Positions 9,645-19,784 of a stretch of DNA of 37,979 nucleotides are shown here, in pieces (position 1 is the first letter of the stretch; each line of letters begins with the position of its first letter). Under the pieces are notes generated by a model, which worked only from the letters and a program-made list of their open reading frames with translations, made no database searches and was not told the DNA's origin. The stretch spans positions 1 to 37,979 of the forward strand of contig JAQVBK010000005.1 in the NCBI GenBank assembly GCA_028690365.1, given 5' to 3'. This DNA comes from Candidatus Cloacimonadota bacterium. Its GTDB lineage: Bacteria; Cloacimonadota; Cloacimonadia; Cloacimonadales; JAQVBK01. The position numbers and the translations under genes were made by a program.

Positions 9645-11048
9645 TTAATACCTGTAATTGTCAGGTTTATAGGGACCTTCAACAGAAATACCAAGGTAAT
9701 TTGCCTGTTCTTGTGTCAAGATAGTCAATTTTACTCCAAGTTTTTCAAGATGAAGTCTTGCAACTTCTTCATCAAGCTCTTTTGGAAGACAATAAACTCC
9801 AATCTCGTAATTATTTCTCCAGAGATCAATCTGAGCCAAAACCTGATTTGTAAAGGAATTACTCATTACAAAAGAAGGATGTCCTGTTGCATTTCCCAGA
9901 TTTACCAATCTTCCTTCAGAGAGAAGAATAATTGAATGCCCATCAGGGAATTTTATCTCGTCGACCTGAGGTTTTACATTGATTTTCTGTATACCAGGTG
10001 TTGCCAAAAGTCTGTAGACTTCTATTTCACTGTCAAAGTGCCCAATATTACATACGATAGCTTTATCTTTCATTTTTTGCATGTGCTCTACTTTGATTAC
10101 TTTACAGCTTCCTGTAGCAGTCACAAAGATGTCTCCCCGTTCAACCACATTGTCCAACAGATTGACCTCATATCCTTCCATTGCTGCCTGTAAAGCACAG
10201 ATCGGATCAATTTCAGTCACAATCACCCGGGCTCCAAAACCTCTCATTGACTGAGCACAACCTTTCCCGACATCACCAAAACCACATACTACAACCACTT
10301 TTCCGGCAACCATTACATCAGTTCCTCTTTTAATTCCATCAGCTAACGATTCACGACAGCCGTAGAGATTATCAAATTTGGATTTAGTTACCGAATCATT
10401 TACATTAATTGCAGGGAATAAGAGTTTTTGGCTTTCCATCATCTGGTAGAGACGATGAACTCCGGTAGTGGTTTCTTCACTAACTCCTTTAATTTTGGTA
10501 GCTATTTTCTGCCATCGATACGGAAATTTTTGCAAATCAGCAATGATCGATTTGTGTAATTCCAGAATATCATTATTTGAATTGTCCGGTACCGGAAGAA
10601 CTCCGTTTTTCTTGTATTCCTTTTCCAGTCTGGCTCCTTCATGAACCATAAGGGTTGCATCACCGCCATCATCAACAATCAGATCCGGACCTGCTTCTTC
10701 AAACAATAAAGCATTTTTGGTACACCACCAGTATTCTTCCAGAGTTTCACCTTTCCAGGCAAAAACAGATACTCCCATATCTGCAATTGCTGCTGCAGCG
10801 TGATCTTGGGTAGAAAAGATATTACAACTTGCCCATCTGACTTCAGCACCCAGAGCAACCAAAGTTTTTATCAAAACCGCGGTTTGAACAGTCATGTGAA
10901 GACTTCCGGTAATCTTGGCTCCGGCAAGAGGTTTTTGTTCGGAATACCTTTCTTTTAGTGCCATTAAACCCGGCATTTCAATTTCAGCAAGCTCAATTTC
11001 CTTGTGTCCGAACGCAGCCAGATTTATATCTTTAATTCTATTTTTCAT
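9645..11048 (-). CDS. ahcY: Adenosylhomocysteinase
   Basis: [70 protein letters not shown]-terminal KPDNYRY. Confidence 0.97.
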   Translation of the reverse strand: MKNRIKDINLAAFGHKEIELAEIEMPGLMALKERYSEQKPLAGAKITGSLHMTVQTAVLIKTLVALGAEVRWASCNIFSTQDHAAAAIADMGVSVFAWKGETLEEYWWCTKNALLFEEAGPDLIVDDGGDATLMVHEGARLEKEYKKNGVLPVPDNSNNDILELHKSIIADLQKFPYRWQKIATKIKGVSEETTTGVHRLYQMMESQKLLFPAINVNDSVTKSKFDNLYGCRESLADGIKRGTDVMVAGKVVVVCGFGDVGKGCAQSMRGFGARVIVTEIDPICALQAAMEGYEVNLLDNVVERGDIFVTATGSCKVIKVEHMQKMKDKAIVCNIGHFDSEIEVYRLLATPGIQKINVKPQVDEIKFPDGHSIILLSEGRLVNLGNATGHPSFVMSNSFTNQVLAQIDLWRNNYEIGVYCLPKELDEEVARLHLEKLGVKLTILTQEQANYLGISVEGPYKPDNYRY

Positions 11049-11082
11049 AGGTACCTCTTACGGGTTTCTCTGACCCTAAGCG

Positions 11083-13239
11083 TTAATTTTCTTCTTTATT
11101 TTCTCTGTTTTTAGAAGACTGTTTTGGGGGTTCAGGGTTCCCTTCGATTCCTTTCATAGAAAGACTTATCTTCCCTTTGTCGATTCCCATAAGCTGTACT
11201 TTAACTTTATCTCCGATTTTGATAAAATCTTCAATTCGGGAGACACGTGATGTGTGTATATTAGAAATATGAACCATTCCATCTTTGAAACCGCTCATGA
11301 ATTTCACGAAAACGCCATAAGATTCTATACGAAAAACAACGCCTTCATAGATTTTCCCTACCGTAGGGACATCTACAATTGCATGGATAATTTCAATAGC
11401 ATTATCCATTGCTTCTCTTGATGTTGAAGCAACTGAAACAGATCCGTCATCATCAATGTTAATCTGTACTCCAGTTTCCTCAATTATGCGTTTAATCATC
11501 TTCCCGCCGGGACCAATGAGTTCGCCAATCTTATCAGTAGGTATAGAGATTACTTCAATTCGGGGAGCAAAAGGTGAAAGTTCTTTTCTGGTAGTATTGA
11601 TTGTTTTCTTAATCTGATCCAGAATATAAAGTCTGGCAGTCTTAGCTTTAGCTAAAGCAATCGTCATAATTTCTTTTGTAATTCCCTCTATCTTGATATC
11701 CATCTGCATTGCAGTAATACCTTCATCAGTTCCGGTAACCTTGAAATCCATATCTCCCAGATGATCTTCCAAACCCATAATATCGGTTAGAACTACAAAT
11801 TTATCACCTTCAAGAATAAGTCCGTTAGCTATACCTGCTACCGGTTTTTTTATGGGAACACCGGCTGCCATTAGTGCAAGTGTACCGCTACAAACAGTTG
11901 CCATTGACGATGAACCATTAGACTCCAGAATCTCCGAGACTATTCTTATTGTATAGGGAAATTTGCTTTTATCGGGAATCACCGGCATCAAAGCTCTTTC
12001 GGCGAGAGCACCGTGTCCGAGTTCTCTTCTTCCCGGAGGTCTCAATCCACCTGCTTCACCAACACTGAAGGGTGGGAAATTATAGTGGAGAAAATAAGTT
12101 TTTTTGTATTCTGTTTCCAATCCATCAATTATTTGCTCATCAGAGCCAACGCCTACAGTAACAGTGCCCAATGATTGAGTTTCTCCTCTTGTGAAAAGAG
12201 CTGAGCCATGAACCCGTGGAAGTATGTCGACTTCGCAGGTAATAGGTCTGATTTCATCCATTGTTCTGCCGTCAACTCTATGATTGTCAAACAAAATTGC
12301 TTCCCTGACAAATTTCCTTAAAGTGTTTTCATACCCTGATTTTATATGTTTTTGAGATATCTCAAATTCTTCCGGAGTCATTTTCTCTTTGAAGAATTCC
12401 AAAGTTCTTGCTTTCAGATTATCAAATGCTTCATATCGTTCCAGTTTACCAAGCAAATGTGCTGCAGAACTTATTTCTCTGCCAAATTCATTCTGAATTG
12501 TTTCAAGAATATTTTTCGGGATTATATCAAGTTCAATCTCGAGCTTCTCTTTGCCGGCTTCAGCAATAAATTCTTTGAGAAAACGATTAATCTTTTTGAT
12601 TTCCTCATGTCCTTTATAAGTTGCTTCCAACATCATTTCCTCAGAAATTTCGGATGCTCCGGATTCAATCATAACTATTGAGGTTTCTGTTCCAGCCACA
12701 GCAAGGTCAAGTTTTGATTGAGTCATCTGCTCAATAGTTGGATAGATTTCTATTTCATCATTAATAATACCAACAGAAACTCCGGCAACAGGTCCATGAA
12801 AAGGAATATCTGAAATTCCCAGTGCAGCCGCAGTGGCTGTTAAAGCCATGATTCCCGGATCATTTTCACCGTCATAAGAGAGTACCGTTATCACTATATG
12901 TACATTGTTTCTGAACCCATCAGGGAAAAGAGGTCTGATTGCCCTGTCAATTAGCCTGGCATTAAGAGTGGCATTAACCGATGGTTTAGCTTCTCTTTTT
13001 ATAAATCCCCCCGGAATCTTCCCGGCTGCATACATTTTTTCTATGTAATCTACCGTTAACGGGAAGAAATCCAGTTCCATATTCGCATCTTTTGAACAGG
13101 TTGCAGTAGCCAGTAAACTGGTGCCACCTATTACCATAAAGACAGCTCCGTTAGCTTGTTTCGCCATTCTGCCGGTTTCTAGAGAGAGTTCTCTTCCGGC
13201 AATTGTGATTGATTTCTTTTTTATATCAAAATTGTGCAT
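11083..13239 (-). CDS. pnp: Polyribonucleotide nucleotidyltransferase
   Basis: Two RNase PH domains, KH (IGPGGKMIKRIIEETG) and S1 (GKIYEGVVFRIESYGVFVKF) domains. Confidence 0.97.
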   Translation of the reverse strand: MHNFDIKKKSITIAGRELSLETGRMAKQANGAVFMVIGGTSLLATATCSKDANMELDFFPLTVDYIEKMYAAGKIPGGFIKREAKPSVNATLNARLIDRAIRPLFPDGFRNNVHIVITVLSYDGENDPGIMALTATAAALGISDIPFHGPVAGVSVGIINDEIEIYPTIEQMTQSKLDLAVAGTETSIVMIESGASEISEEMMLEATYKGHEEIKKINRFLKEFIAEAGKEKLEIELDIIPKNILETIQNEFGREISSAAHLLGKLERYEAFDNLKARTLEFFKEKMTPEEFEISQKHIKSGYENTLRKFVREAILFDNHRVDGRTMDEIRPITCEVDILPRVHGSALFTRGETQSLGTVTVGVGSDEQIIDGLETEYKKTYFLHYNFPPFSVGEAGGLRPPGRRELGHGALAERALMPVIPDKSKFPYTIRIVSEILESNGSSSMATVCSGTLALMAAGVPIKKPVAGIANGLILEGDKFVVLTDIMGLEDHLGDMDFKVTGTDEGITAMQMDIKIEGITKEIMTIALAKAKTARLYILDQIKKTINTTRKELSPFAPRIEVISIPTDKIGELIGPGGKMIKRIIEETGVQINIDDDGSVSVASTSREAMDNAIEIIHAIVDVPTVGKIYEGVVFRIESYGVFVKFMSGFKDGMVHISNIHTSRVSRIEDFIKIGDKVKVQLMGIDKGKISLSMKGIEGNPEPPKQSSKNRENKEEN

Positions 13240-13258
13240 TTATTCTCCTTAAAATAAA

Positions 13259-13280
13259 AAAAGGGGAAATCTCCCCTTTC
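13259..13280 (-). terminator. Hairpin plus U-tract between rpsO and pnp
   Basis: Minus strand AAGGGGA-gatt-TCCCCTTTTTTTATTTT, about 20 nt upstream of the pnp start. Confidence 0.8.
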
Positions 13281-13286
13281 ATAATG

Positions 13287-13556
13287 CTATTTTCTTAATC
13301 CCAGAGCACTGATTAATTTTCTGTAGCGCTCAATGTCCGCCTTCATGATGTAGTTGAGTAATCTTCTTCGTTGTCCGATAATCTTAAGAAGACCTCTTCT
13401 GGAATGAAAATCTTTCTTGTGTACTTTGAGATGCTCAGTTAAATCCTTGATTCGTTGACTCAGTAAAGCTACTTGAACTTCTGGGGAGCCCGTATCTGAA
13501 TCATGGAGTTTAAACTCTGCCATAATTGCCGTTTTGGCTTCGGGTTTTAGTCCCAT
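13287..13556 (-). CDS. rpsO: 30S ribosomal protein S15
   Basis: [53 protein letters not shown]. Confidence 0.97.
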   Translation of the reverse strand: MGLKPEAKTAIMAEFKLHDSDTGSPEVQVALLSQRIKDLTEHLKVHKKDFHSRRGLLKIIGQRRRLLNYIMKADIERYRKLISALGLRK

Positions 13557-13815
13557 TTCTTCCTCCTGTATATTTTTTGCAAAAAAAAGTTTGGCGGTTT
13601 CTTTGTAAAGATTTTTTTCTTATCTATTATAAATAAAAGAGTTAGATATATTTCTCAATGTCCGTAACTGTTCCGCAGTAGGTATCTCTGACAAAATTTG
13701 TGTTTTCTATTGATAAAATTATTTACAATATTGCCTTTTACTATCCATGAAACAGAATGATTAATGGACTTGGAGTTTTCAAATTACTTCTTTCCCTGCA
13801 GAAATCAATACACTA

Positions 13816-14337
13816 CTATGAAGATATTTCTGATTCAGCTTTTTTATCCAATTCTTTTGCAGCAAGTTCTTTCTCCATCTCCTTTCTTTTTTTCTCATTC
13901 TTTATCTTGATTTCTTTGCGTAATTTGTTTATTTCATCATCGGTAATCGTAAGGTATTGCAATTTCAAGTGACGATAACCTTTACTGTTGTCACCAACTT
14001 GATCTATTCTCTCCCATTTAACCGGTGAAGCAATAATTTTATAGAAATATGCTTTTCGGTTCTTTCCAGTTCTCTTCTTGATACAATCAAATGCTGTTTT
14101 CATTAGTAATTTAGCATTGAGTTCGCTTAACTCTGATACTCTCAATGCATTTCTGACTTCTTTTTTTTTGAGTTTAATAGTCTCGGTTTCGATAGTAATA
14201 AATTCCTCATTGACTCTTTCCCATTTGAAATCAGCTTCGGTCTGCCTAAGACAAGTTTCAAACTCATCAGTCAGATCGATTGAAGCGTTTTCTTTGTTGA
14301 TTTTTTCAATCCACTTAGTCAATTCGGTTTCTTTCAT
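13816..14337 (-). CDS. Hypothetical protein, charged
   Basis: 173-aa ORF with Lys/Glu-rich C-terminus; no recognised family. Confidence 0.6.
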   Translation of the reverse strand: MKETELTKWIEKINKENASIDLTDEFETCLRQTEADFKWERVNEEFITIETETIKLKKKEVRNALRVSELSELNAKLLMKTAFDCIKKRTGKNRKAYFYKIIASPVKWERIDQVGDNSKGYRHLKLQYLTITDDEINKLRKEIKIKNEKKRKEMEKELAAKELDKKAESEISS

Positions 14338-14349
14338 CTCCCTAACCTG

Positions 14350-15852
14350 TCATTTTAGTATAATCAACTTTCTCGCAGAAGAATTCCTGTCTGTTTTAAT
14401 TACTGCAAAATATATCCCCGAAGCAATTTTCCCTTTTTTCCCATTTATCTTCCAAATCGCTTCGTGATTACCAAAGTTCTTAATTCCTGTAAAAACAGTA
14501 TCAACTTTTCTGCCCTTAATATCGTAGATTTTAATATCAACATTAGTTTTTTCTTTTAGGGAGAATCTAAGCATCGGGTTATTCCCCGTTCTTTCTGAAC
14601 TCAATCTAAAAGGATTAGGGTAAATCATTAATTCCACTCTTGATTCCACGTTATTGTTTTCAGAACCAATATACGGTTGAAATTCAAAAGCTCCTATATC
14701 AATTTCCGATATTCCATCATCGGAACCATCCACAATACGTTGATTTCCAGCCAGATCACAATCTTCAAGATAGCTTTCGATTCTACTAGAGAAACCTGAA
14801 TCTATGCAAGGAGATAATTCGGAGAGTTGGTAGTCACAGTCAGCAAAATCAAAAAACATTGGATTGTCTGAAATGTTACCTTTACCTGGATATCCTTCTT
14901 CAATACAATTGTAGCTTGTATAGAAAGGCTTTCCCTCCCGAATCTGAATCGGTTCAAAAAAACTAGTGGGATTTTGCCAAATAATGTTGTTTTGAATCGA
15001 AGGCTTAGATAACAAATTGTGAATTACTGCCGTATCATAAGCATATTGATCATTCAGAAGGGTATTTCCTGCAATAGTGTTATTGATAACTTTAGGATAT
15101 GAATCCAGAAAATATAAGGCTGATCCGGCAACCAGAGCATAGTTATTGTAGAAAAGATTCCCGGAAATAACAGGATTGGCAAAGCCTTCTGTGAAAATTG
15201 CAGCACCATAATGAGCATAGTTATTGCGGAATATACAATTTTTTATTTCCAGATTGAAGCTGCCCTTAATCGACAATGCTCCACCATAAGCATCTGAAGA
15301 TAAAGCTTTTGCGTACTCAAAAGTAGTATATTTGAATAAAGATGTTTCATTCAGCGCTGAAGGATAATCAAAAGTAATTCCCTTCCAGCTACCCATAGTT
15401 TGTTCATCAAAATCGAAAAGGAAGGGATATCTGCTGATAAAAAGAATCGGTTCATCAACTGTTCCTTCAGAATATATTGTTCCGAGTACATGGATTCCGT
15501 AAAAATCATTGAACTCGACAACAGTTCCGGGAGCAATGGTCAAAACAGCATCCGATAGGATTGACAATTCTCCGGTTACTCTAATCGTATCGGCATTCCA
15601 GAACTCATCTCCAGCAATCTCTCCGGAGACTTCGATCAGACTTCTTCTGAAACCAAAATCTTTTTTTGGCGAGATGCTTGGGAGATTGTGGATTTGAATT
15701 AACGGTTCTCCCCAGGTCTGACACCCATAATTAACTGCCGGAGAACCCGGTGCTGGTCGGTAATCTCCATTTTCCGGATCAATCAGTTGAGGATCTTCAC
15801 CTATTATATTGTTTGAAGGAGGCAACCCGGCCTCTTCCCATGCCGTAGGCAC
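14350..15852 (-). CDS. C-terminal part of a beta-helix surface protein with a type-A-like sorting domain
   Basis: Repeated beta-helix segments (NCIFRNNYAHYGAAIF..NNYALVAGSALYF..), C-terminal MIYPNPFR...VDIKIYDIKGRKV...GIYFAVIKTDRNSSARKLIILK; GTG start, no signal peptide; in frame with the upstream ORF. Confidence 0.75.
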   Translation of the reverse strand: MPTAWEEAGLPPSNNIIGEDPQLIDPENGDYRPAPGSPAVNYGCQTWGEPLIQIHNLPSISPKKDFGFRRSLIEVSGEIAGDEFWNADTIRVTGELSILSDAVLTIAPGTVVEFNDFYGIHVLGTIYSEGTVDEPILFISRYPFLFDFDEQTMGSWKGITFDYPSALNETSLFKYTTFEYAKALSSDAYGGALSIKGSFNLEIKNCIFRNNYAHYGAAIFTEGFANPVISGNLFYNNYALVAGSALYFLDSYPKVINNTIAGNTLLNDQYAYDTAVIHNLLSKPSIQNNIIWQNPTSFFEPIQIREGKPFYTSYNCIEEGYPGKGNISDNPMFFDFADCDYQLSELSPCIDSGFSSRIESYLEDCDLAGNQRIVDGSDDGISEIDIGAFEFQPYIGSENNNVESRVELMIYPNPFRLSSERTGNNPMLRFSLKEKTNVDIKIYDIKGRKVDTVFTGIKNFGNHEAIWKINGKKGKIASGIYFAVIKTDRNSSARKLIILK

Positions 15853-15867
15853 GACTCAGCCATACTC

Positions 15868-16542
15868 TCAGAGCAAGCCAAATTGTCTTAGTAATTGGGT
15901 ATTGAGAGAATCTGCTGAATGGAAACTCCAATTGTCAATCAATGTAGGAAAACCATAGACTTCCATTTGGATTGATGGAGCATAATTTAGACCTGTAGGT
16001 AACCATGATGTTGAATATCCATTTGTATAGATATAATCCCAGCCAGTATTCTGGGCATCCACCACAATGTTTCTTTCCAAAGTTATTCCTTCACCGGTAC
16101 CCTGTAGTCTAATTCCATAATCATGGGGTTTGTACATGGTCACATATTTAACCGATCCAAACGGTTGAAGCTCATATAGGTCTGCAGTAATTCCACGATA
16201 TCTGATATTTCCGTTGATAATCACACAATCACTTATGTCCAATCTGTTATCACAATACGAAATACATAGCTGTTCACCCTGTAGATCAATAATTGCGCCA
16301 TTACCCACAATTATAACATTGCAGCCATCTTCTCCATAAAGTTCATACTCGTTAGTATTTAGTGACTTCCCGATGAGCAACCCACCAGTATAAATCTGTC
16401 CGGTATTTAGAATAATTACTTTGTTGTAACTAATACCGTTTAACTCACCGGGTTCTGCCATCTCGAAAGCCTGCCTTAGGGTTTGCGCATTTACAAACAT
16501 GACCCAAAGGAGTGCAAAAAATATTGTGATTAGTTTCTTCAT
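15868..16542 (-). CDS. N-terminal part of the beta-helix surface protein (signal peptide)
   Basis: Signal peptide MKKLITIFFALLWVMFVNAQ; ends with TGA in the same frame as 14350-15852, a second in-frame TGA at 15856-15858. Confidence 0.7.
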   Translation of the reverse strand: MKKLITIFFALLWVMFVNAQTLRQAFEMAEPGELNGISYNKVIILNTGQIYTGGLLIGKSLNTNEYELYGEDGCNVIIVGNGAIIDLQGEQLCISYCDNRLDISDCVIINGNIRYRGITADLYELQPFGSVKYVTMYKPHDYGIRLQGTGEGITLERNIVVDAQNTGWDYIYTNGYSTSWLPTGLNYAPSIQMEVYGFPTLIDNWSFHSADSLNTQLLRQFGLL

Positions 16543-16642
16543 ATCTGCCTCTCAGATGAAATAATTCTCTGTTAAAAATACGGTTTCTTTTGTAAAGTGT
16601 TTTGTATATTAAAAATGTTTTTCAGAGTAGTTGGATAATAAA

Positions 16643-16718
16643 TGGTGGAGCATAGCGGGATCGAACCGCTGACCTCCACACTGCCAGTGTGGCGCTCTCC
16701 CAGCTGAGCTAATGCCCC
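16643..16718 (-). tRNA. tRNA-Ala (anticodon GGC), CCA encoded
   Basis: Reverse strand GGGGCATTAGCTCAGCTGGGAGAGCGCCACACTGGCAGTGTGGAGGTCAGCGGTTCGATCCCGCTATGCTCCACCA. Confidence 0.97.
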
Positions 16719-17103
16719 ATTTGCGTAAGCAAAATTTTATTCTCTGTTTTTCAGTCAAGAAATATTTGCCGCATAATGTTTCCTGATTGTCAGGAGTCCC
16801 TTATCCTGAAAGTATTCGGAATGACTTCAGTTGTATATGCCCGAAGTCCCGCAAGAGAATGATCCGACCATGTATTAAGAAATTTCAGTCGTTAGTCTAT
16901 AACTTTACTCATTAGGAAATATTTTTATTGGAGTAATTTAAAATTTTCAATATTATCAGAAAACATTGCTTGCTTTATTTGCTTTAGGGTTTTCCAATTC
17001 TTTTTATTAAATAGTAAATATAGGTGCTTGACACCATTAACTACTTATAAAAATTGGCTTCATCATTTTCGAGTTTTGGATTCTAAAGCGATTGCCATGA
17101 ATT

Positions 17104-17136
17104 CATAACCGATGGGTATAAACGGAAACGGTTATG
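17104..17136. repeat. 8-bp perfect inverted repeat upstream of the P5C dehydrogenase gene
   Basis: CATAACCG-(17 nt)-CGGTTATG. Confidence 0.6.
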
Positions 17137-17248
17137 CCTCCCGTGATAACATGCAAGATCATTATATTGCTGAAATATCAAATTTGGAAAGAAGATGAAC
17201 GTAAATAATATTATTTCTTCTTTCCCTCATTGTATCAAAGGGGGAACA

Positions 17249-18874
17249 ATGAACAATTCTACTTATTATTTCAGAGCACCGCAAAATGAACCAGTTAGGG
17301 CTTATTCAGCGAGTTCGTCTGAACGAAAACTGCTTGTTAACGAATTGGCAACCCATTCTAACAGGCGACTTGAAATTCCTTTAATCATCAATGGAAAAGA
17401 AATCTACACTGGAAAAACCGGAAAAGTAGTCATGCCTCACAACCACAGTCAAACTTTGGCTGATTATCACATTGCTACTCCCAAAGAGATCAATATGGCA
17501 ATTGAAGCCTCTTTGCGGGCTAAAGAGAAATGGCTCAAATATCCATGGGTAGAGCGAGCCTCGATAATGATGAAAGCAGCGGAACTGATTGCGGGGAAAT
17601 ACCGCTATCTTCTAAATGCCACCACGATGCTCTGTCAAAGCAAAACAGCACATCAGGCAGAAATTGATGCAATCTGTGAGACCGTAGATTTTCTGAGATT
17701 CAACTCTTTCTTTGCATCGCAGATATTTGAACAACAACCCGAATCTACTGCAGGCACTTTGAATAGAATCGAGTACAGACCTCTGGAAGGTTTCGTTTTA
17801 GCTATAACACCGTTTAATTTTACTGCCATCGCAGCTAATTTAACAACTTCGGTGGCTCTTATGGGCAATACAGTTGTATGGAAGCCGGCATCTACTTCAA
17901 TCTTATCAAATTATTATTTCATGAAAATTTTACAGGAAGCTGGATTGCCGGACGGAGTTATCAACTTTATCCCATCTTCAGGACAGGAAATATCAGAAGT
18001 TGTACTCAAACATCATGAATTAGCAGGAATACATTTCACCGGATCTACAGAAGTATTTAATAAACTGTGGAAATCGACTTCCGATAATCTGAACTTGTAT
18101 AAAGGATATCCAAAGTTAGTAGGAGAAACCGGAGGTAAGAATTTTGTAATCGTTCATGATTCTGCTAACATAGATGAAGCAGTAACTGGACTTATAAGAG
18201 GTGCTTTTGAATATCAGGGGCAAAAATGTTCTGCTGCTTCCAGAGCTTACATTTCAGAAAAAGTTTGGCCTGAATTGAAAGAAAAAATGTTGTCAGAAAT
18301 GAAAAAAGTAAAAATGGGCGATATCTCTAATTTCGAAAATTTCCTTGGTGCCGTTATTGATAGAAAATCTTTTAATACTATAATGAATTATATAAACCTC
18401 GCTAAATCAGACATTGATACCGAAATTATCTGGGGTGGTAACGGAGATGATTCTGTAGGATTTTTTATTGAACCAACTATAATCCTTACAAGTAATCCGC
18501 AATTCACCACCATGAAAGAAGAAATTTTCGGTCCTGTACTTACAGTATACATCTATAAAGACAAAGATTTTGATCAGGTTCTCGACCTTTGTGATAAAAC
18601 CTCTCCCTATTCTCTCACTGGAGCAATATTTGCCAGAGACAAGTATGTCATTGATGGAGTAATTGATAAACTGCGGTATACTGCAGGAAACTTCTATATT
18701 AACGACAAACCTACCGGAGCAGTCGTTGGTCAGCAACCTTTTGGAGGAGGCAGATCTTCCGGAACAAACGATAAAGCAGGAAGTCACCTTAATCTACTGA
18801 GATGGTTAAATCCCAGAACAATCAAAGAGACTTTCTGTTCACCTGTAGACTTTAGATATCCATTTATGAGTTAG
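17249..18874 (+). CDS. 1-pyrroline-5-carboxylate (L-glutamate gamma-semialdehyde) dehydrogenase
   Basis: Aldehyde dehydrogenase fold with GETGGKNFVIV, FEYQGQKCSAASRAY, QQPFGGGRSSGTNDKAG; ATG at 17249 has a better upstream RBS than the 17195 start of the ORF track. Confidence 0.9.
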   Translation: MNNSTYYFRAPQNEPVRAYSASSSERKLLVNELATHSNRRLEIPLIINGKEIYTGKTGKVVMPHNHSQTLADYHIATPKEINMAIEASLRAKEKWLKYPWVERASIMMKAAELIAGKYRYLLNATTMLCQSKTAHQAEIDAICETVDFLRFNSFFASQIFEQQPESTAGTLNRIEYRPLEGFVLAITPFNFTAIAANLTTSVALMGNTVVWKPASTSILSNYYFMKILQEAGLPDGVINFIPSSGQEISEVVLKHHELAGIHFTGSTEVFNKLWKSTSDNLNLYKGYPKLVGETGGKNFVIVHDSANIDEAVTGLIRGAFEYQGQKCSAASRAYISEKVWPELKEKMLSEMKKVKMGDISNFENFLGAVIDRKSFNTIMNYINLAKSDIDTEIIWGGNGDDSVGFFIEPTIILTSNPQFTTMKEEIFGPVLTVYIYKDKDFDQVLDLCDKTSPYSLTGAIFARDKYVIDGVIDKLRYTAGNFYINDKPTGAVVGQQPFGGGRSSGTNDKAGSHLNLLRWLNPRTIKETFCSPVDFRYPFMS

Positions 18875-18894
18875 TTGGAAAACAAGGAGTAATT

Positions 18895-19389
18895 ATGCAA
18901 AATACTGTTGAAAACGATACCAATCTCTATAAACAATTAGAGGCTGTTATTGAAGAAAAGAAATCGATGCAGAACCCGCTTATAGAAATTCTTAGAATTG
19001 CACAGGATATTTTCGGATATCTGCCTCAGGAGGTACAGGAATTTGTATCCGAAAAACTCGGAGTTCCTATAAGCAAAGTATACGGAGTAGTCACCTTCTA
19101 CAATTTTTTCTCAATGAAACCGCGCGGTAAGTATATTATAAATGTTTGCATGGGGACTGCCTGTTATGTAAAAGGCGCACCCCGACTTCTCAAAATGATA
19201 GAAGACGAACTTAATTGCAAACTAGGCGAGACAACCGAAGATAAGATGTTTACAATCTCTGCGGTAAGATGCGTGGGTGCTTGTTCCCTTGCTCCCGTAT
19301 TTGTTATTGGAGAGGAAACCTTCGGCAGGATAGAAAATCAGAAAAAAGTACATGAAATTCTGGAAAAATATAAAAACAATAAAGATTAA
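18895..19389 (+). CDS. NuoE-like [2Fe-2S] subunit of NAD-linked [FeFe]-hydrogenase (HydC/HndA-like)
   Basis: CMGTACYVKG ... CVGACSLAPV ligand pattern. Confidence 0.9.
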   Translation: MQNTVENDTNLYKQLEAVIEEKKSMQNPLIEILRIAQDIFGYLPQEVQEFVSEKLGVPISKVYGVVTFYNFFSMKPRGKYIINVCMGTACYVKGAPRLLKMIEDELNCKLGETTEDKMFTISAVRCVGACSLAPVFVIGEETFGRIENQKKVHEILEKYKNNKD

Positions 19390-19407
19390 TAAACAATCGG
19401 AGGAATC

Positions 19408-19776
19408 ATGAAAACTTTAGCAGACTTGAAAAAGATCAGAGAAAAAGCACAGGAGGAAATGAAACTCCGCAGTTCTGAAAACAGAGTCAAGGTGGTTGTA
19501 GGAATGGGTACTTCAGGAATTGCAATGGGCGCCAGAGAAGTAATGAAAACATTTCTGGATGAAATAGCCAAAAGACAACTGACTGATGTAATCGTCACAC
19601 AAACAGGAGAAAAGGGATTATCTTCAATGGAGCCGGTTGTAGACATCATTGAGAATGGTAAACCTATAATTACCTACGGCTTTGTAAATAACGAAAAAGC
19701 AAAAAAAATCGTCGCAGAACATATTGTTAATGGCAATGTAGTATCTGAATTTGTAGTTGTTTCCGATGATAAATAG
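19408..19776 (+). CDS. HndB-like small (2Fe-2S ferredoxin-fold) hydrogenase subunit
   Basis: KVVVGMGTSGIAMGAREVMKTFLDEI..., conserved position between NuoE- and NuoF-like genes. Confidence 0.75.
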   Translation: MKTLADLKKIREKAQEEMKLRSSENRVKVVVGMGTSGIAMGAREVMKTFLDEIAKRQLTDVIVTQTGEKGLSSMEPVVDIIENGKPIITYGFVNNEKAKKIVAEHIVNGNVVSEFVVVSDDK

Positions 19777-19784
19777 GAGGACTG

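Noticed and set aside
12346-12681. 111-aa plus-strand ORF inside pnp
   Set aside because: Antisense of a highly conserved gene; no RBS or recognisable domain. The same reasoning applies to most other antisense ORFs (e.g. 3855-4446, 24282-24638, 26023-26535, 28724-29140, 32026-32358).
16780-16800. TCCTG-attgt-CAGGA hairpin downstream of tRNA-Ala
   Set aside because: Only 5 bp and no U-tract; likely chance.
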